DNA from: Bacillota bacterium
GTDB taxonomy: Bacteria > Bacillota > Limnochordia > Limnochordales > ZCTH02-B6
Direction of reading: 5' to 3'
Length of the DNA stretch: 6,264 bases
Assembly (NCBI GenBank): GCA_003387805.1
Contig: QGSR01000120.1
Location: 1 to 6,264, forward strand
The translations under genes were made by a program, and so were the position numbers. Below are positions 5,266 to 6,264 of the stretch, piece after piece (positions within the stretch are counted from its first letter, which is position 1; every line of letters starts with the position of its first letter). Under the pieces are notes generated by a model that had not been told where the DNA came from, ran no database searches, and saw only the letters and a program-made list of their open reading frames with translations.

Positions 5266-5271
5266 TATAAT
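5266..5271 (+). promoter_or_regulatory. TATAAT box in repeat unit B (possible -10)
   Basis: This is the second copy of the same hexamer, 153 bp after the first, in an identical local context. The matching place in unit C reads GCGATGACC, so the box is lost there. It is the nearest perfect -10-like sequence upstream of the CmpB-like gene, about 270 bp from its start. Confidence 0.3.
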
Positions 5272-5366
5272 TGGCGGCTTCGGGCGGCCCGAGACGAAGA
5301 GCATCGCCATGGGCGGCGATGAAAACCGATTTCATGTTCATGGGTGGAGCCAAACGCCGGATTCAT

Positions 5367-5384
5367 CGCCATGGATGGCGATTT
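5367..5384. repeat. Palindrome within repeat unit C
   Basis: ATCGCCAT-GG-ATGGCGAT is an 8-bp perfect inverted repeat with a 2-bp centre in unit C. Units A and B have the weaker version TCGCC-GTGGAT-GGCGA at the same place. Near the front of unit C another pair, CATCGCC and GGCGATG (about 5303-5322), is also complementary. Confidence 0.5.
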
Positions 5385-5544
5385 CGCTTCCGAACCGGCG
5401 GCCTCCAAAGCTCTGAGCGATGACCGGCGGCTTAGGCCGGCCCGTGCCCGAACGACGCCGTCACGGATCGCGCTGAAAATCGGTTTCGTGTTCATGAGTG
5501 GCGCCGAACGCCGCGGTCGCAGGACGCCCGCCGGCGGATATGCT

Positions 5545-5949
5545 ATGGGCATGGCGATGCGGTTCGTCGTGTACGGGGTCCTCGGGTGGGCCGTGGAAAT
5601 CATCTGGACGGGGCTGGGCAGCCTGCTGCGGCGGGATCCGCGGCTGACCGGCAGGACGTACTTGTGGATGTTTCCGGTGTACGGCGGGGGCGGGCTGCTG
5701 TTCGAGCGGCTTTACGCCGTGATCCACGAGCAGCCGTGGGGCGTGCGGGGCCTGGTGTGGACGGCGGCGATTTTCGCCGTCGAGTACGTCAGCGGCGCCG
5801 TCATCCGGCGCCTGGCGGGGCGTTCGCCGTGGGACTACAGCGGGGCGGCCTTGTCCGTCGGCGGCTTGATTCGGCTCGACTACGCGCCCTTGTGGTTCGG
5901 CCTGGGCCTGCTGTTTGAGCGGGTGTACTTGTTCTTGCTGCGGGGGTAG
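5545..5949 (+). CDS. CmpB-like membrane protein (putative ABC-transporter type IV domain family)
   Basis: The 134-residue product from ATG 5545 is a small multi-pass membrane protein. It matches the family named 'putative ABC-transporter type IV' (CmpB-like), common in Bacillota. Typical blocks are VYGVLGWAVEIIWTGL (residues 9-24), YLWMFPVYGGGGLLFERLY (39-57), IFAVEYVSGAVIRRLAGRSP (76-95) with WDYSG, and GGLIRLDYAPLWFGLGLLFE (106-125). Despite the name, no transport function is established and no ATPase gene is adjacent. The start is uncertain: ATG 5545, 5551 and 5557 are all in frame and none has a strong Shine-Dalgarno (GGCGGA upstream is the best); the frame stays open back to about 5330, but that part lies in the 153-bp repeat array and is not family-like. 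It ends with TAG, followed within 12 bp by a hairpin. Confidence 0.87.
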   Translation: MGMAMRFVVYGVLGWAVEIIWTGLGSLLRRDPRLTGRTYLWMFPVYGGGGLLFERLYAVIHEQPWGVRGLVWTAAIFAVEYVSGAVIRRLAGRSPWDYSGAALSVGGLIRLDYAPLWFGLGLLFERVYLFLLRG

Positions 5950-5961
5950 ACGGCCGGCGCC

Positions 5962-6094
5962 GGCGGGTTTGGAACCCGCCCGGCCCGAATCGCGGCGCGC
6001 GTGGACCACGGCGGGCCCGGAACGCGCCGGGCCGGAAAACGGCGGAACTGGACCACGGCGGGCCCGGAACGCGCCGGGCCCGGGTCAATGCAAC
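5962..6094. repeat. 47-48 bp tandem repeat, three copies, each with a strong hairpin
   Basis: Copies start at 5962, 6010 and 6057, each with GGCGGG; copies 2 and 3 share the 32-base block at 6002-6033 and 6049-6080 (begins TGGACCACGGCGGGCCCGG). Copy 1 folds as GGCGGGTT-TGG-AACCCGCC (5962-5980). Copy 2 has GGCCCGG/CCGGGCC arms (6014-6033) and copy 3 GGGCCCGG/CCGGGCCC (6060-6081), each with loop AACGCG. Copy 1's hairpin sits 12 bp after the CmpB-like stop and could help end its transcript, but no T-tract follows. Confidence 0.8.
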
Positions 6095-6224
6095 GCTTAA
6101 GCCCAAAGCTTAAGCCCAAAGCTTAGGCCCAAAGCTTAGGCCCAAAGCTTAGGCCCAAAGCTTAAGCCCAAAGCTCAAACCCAAAGCTCAAGCCCCAAAC
6201 TTAAGCCCAAAGCTTAAGCCCAAA
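6095..6224. repeat. 13-bp minisatellite, ten tandem copies
   Basis: The unit is GCTTAAGCCCAAA. Copies 1, 2, 6 and 10 match it exactly; copies 3-5 have GCTTAGGCCCAAA; copy 7 is GCTCAAACCCAAA; copy 8 has one extra C; copy 9 lacks the first G. Each canonical unit contains the palindrome GCTTAAGC, and each junction makes AAGCTT. The stretch is much more AT-rich than its surroundings. There are no spacers, and the 13-bp period shifts any reading frame, so it is not coding. Confidence 0.92.
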
Positions 6225-6264
6225 CGGACGCCCTGCGGGACTCGGCCCGCATGCGGGGGCGGTT

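Larger units (their letters stand above)
4920..5525. repeat. Array of 153-bp tandem units between divergent DUF421 and CmpB-like genes
   Basis: Three full units have identical length: A 4967-5119, B 5120-5272, C 5273-5425. A and B differ at only five positions, all in the first 51 bases, and are identical over the last 102. C matches A over its first 40 bases and stays close to about base 110, then diverges, but its end (TCCAAAGCTCTGAGCGATG) resembles both the end of A and the sequence just before A (TCCAAAGCTCTGCGCGATG, about 4945-4963). A more diverged fourth unit D starts at 5426 (GAAAATCGGTTTCGTGTTCA against GAAAACCGATTTCATGTTCA in C). The period equals 51 codons, yet A and B contain in-frame stops in several frames, so a coding role is not supported. 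No spacers of CRISPR type are present. The whole stretch 4736-5544 otherwise shows no convincing gene. Confidence 0.9.

Noticed and set aside
4967..5425. CRISPR or insertion sequence
   Set aside because: The units abut without spacers; there is no transposase frame and no terminal inverted repeats bounding the array.
4967..5425. Known riboswitch (c-di-GMP, c-di-AMP, guanidine or manganese classes)
   Set aside because: None of the conserved cores that I know for these classes could be matched in either orientation.
6095..6224. CRISPR array
   Set aside because: The 13-bp units abut with no spacers, and no cas gene is present.

Overview
The window is GC-rich throughout and looks like a chromosomal segment of a high-GC, probably thermophilic or moderately thermophilic Bacillota (Firmicutes), of the Symbiobacterium/Thermaerobacter type. 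This is inference. It rests on the DUF421+DUF4363 pair, the CmpB-like 'type IV ABC' membrane protein, a MTH1187/YqgV-type thiamine-binding protein, strong GGAGG-type ribosome binding sites and GTG starts.

Layout from left to right: the 3' end of hutU (urocanate hydratase, + strand, cut by the window edge); a bidirectional intrinsic terminator; a convergent two-gene operon copZ-msrA on the - strand, translationally coupled by an ATGA overlap, with its own TATAAT promoter near 1340; about 490 bp without a protein gene (1350-1838) holding GC-rich palindromes, a 42-bp tandem repeat, an orphan terminator-like hairpin plus six T, and a 50-bp tandem repeat that appears to derive from the 3' end of the next gene; a thiamine-binding family gene (- strand); a degraded SAM-methyltransferase pseudogene (+ strand); a YhhQ-family queuosine-precursor transporter (+ strand); a DUF421-DUF4363 membrane operon (- strand); about 800 bp without a convincing gene (4736-5544) holding a 15-17 bp repeat and a roughly 600-bp array of 153-bp tandem units; a CmpB-like multi-pass membrane protein (+ strand); and finally a 47-48 bp hairpin repeat (three copies) running into a 13-bp minisatellite (ten copies).

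The genes are mostly single housekeeping or accessory functions: histidine degradation, copper handling plus methionine-sulfoxide repair, vitamin binding or uptake, and envelope proteins of unknown role. They do not form one pathway. The only clear functional pairings are copZ-msrA and DUF421-DUF4363. The most unusual property is that the larger intergenic spaces are filled with different tandem or inverted repeats, several of which fold into stable hairpins. The best candidates for something undescribed are the 153-bp array between the divergent DUF421 and CmpB-like genes, the possible small RNA at about 1395-1627, and the 50-bp units copied from a gene's 3' end. Nothing in the window is a recognisable defence system, CRISPR array, transposase or tRNA/rRNA.
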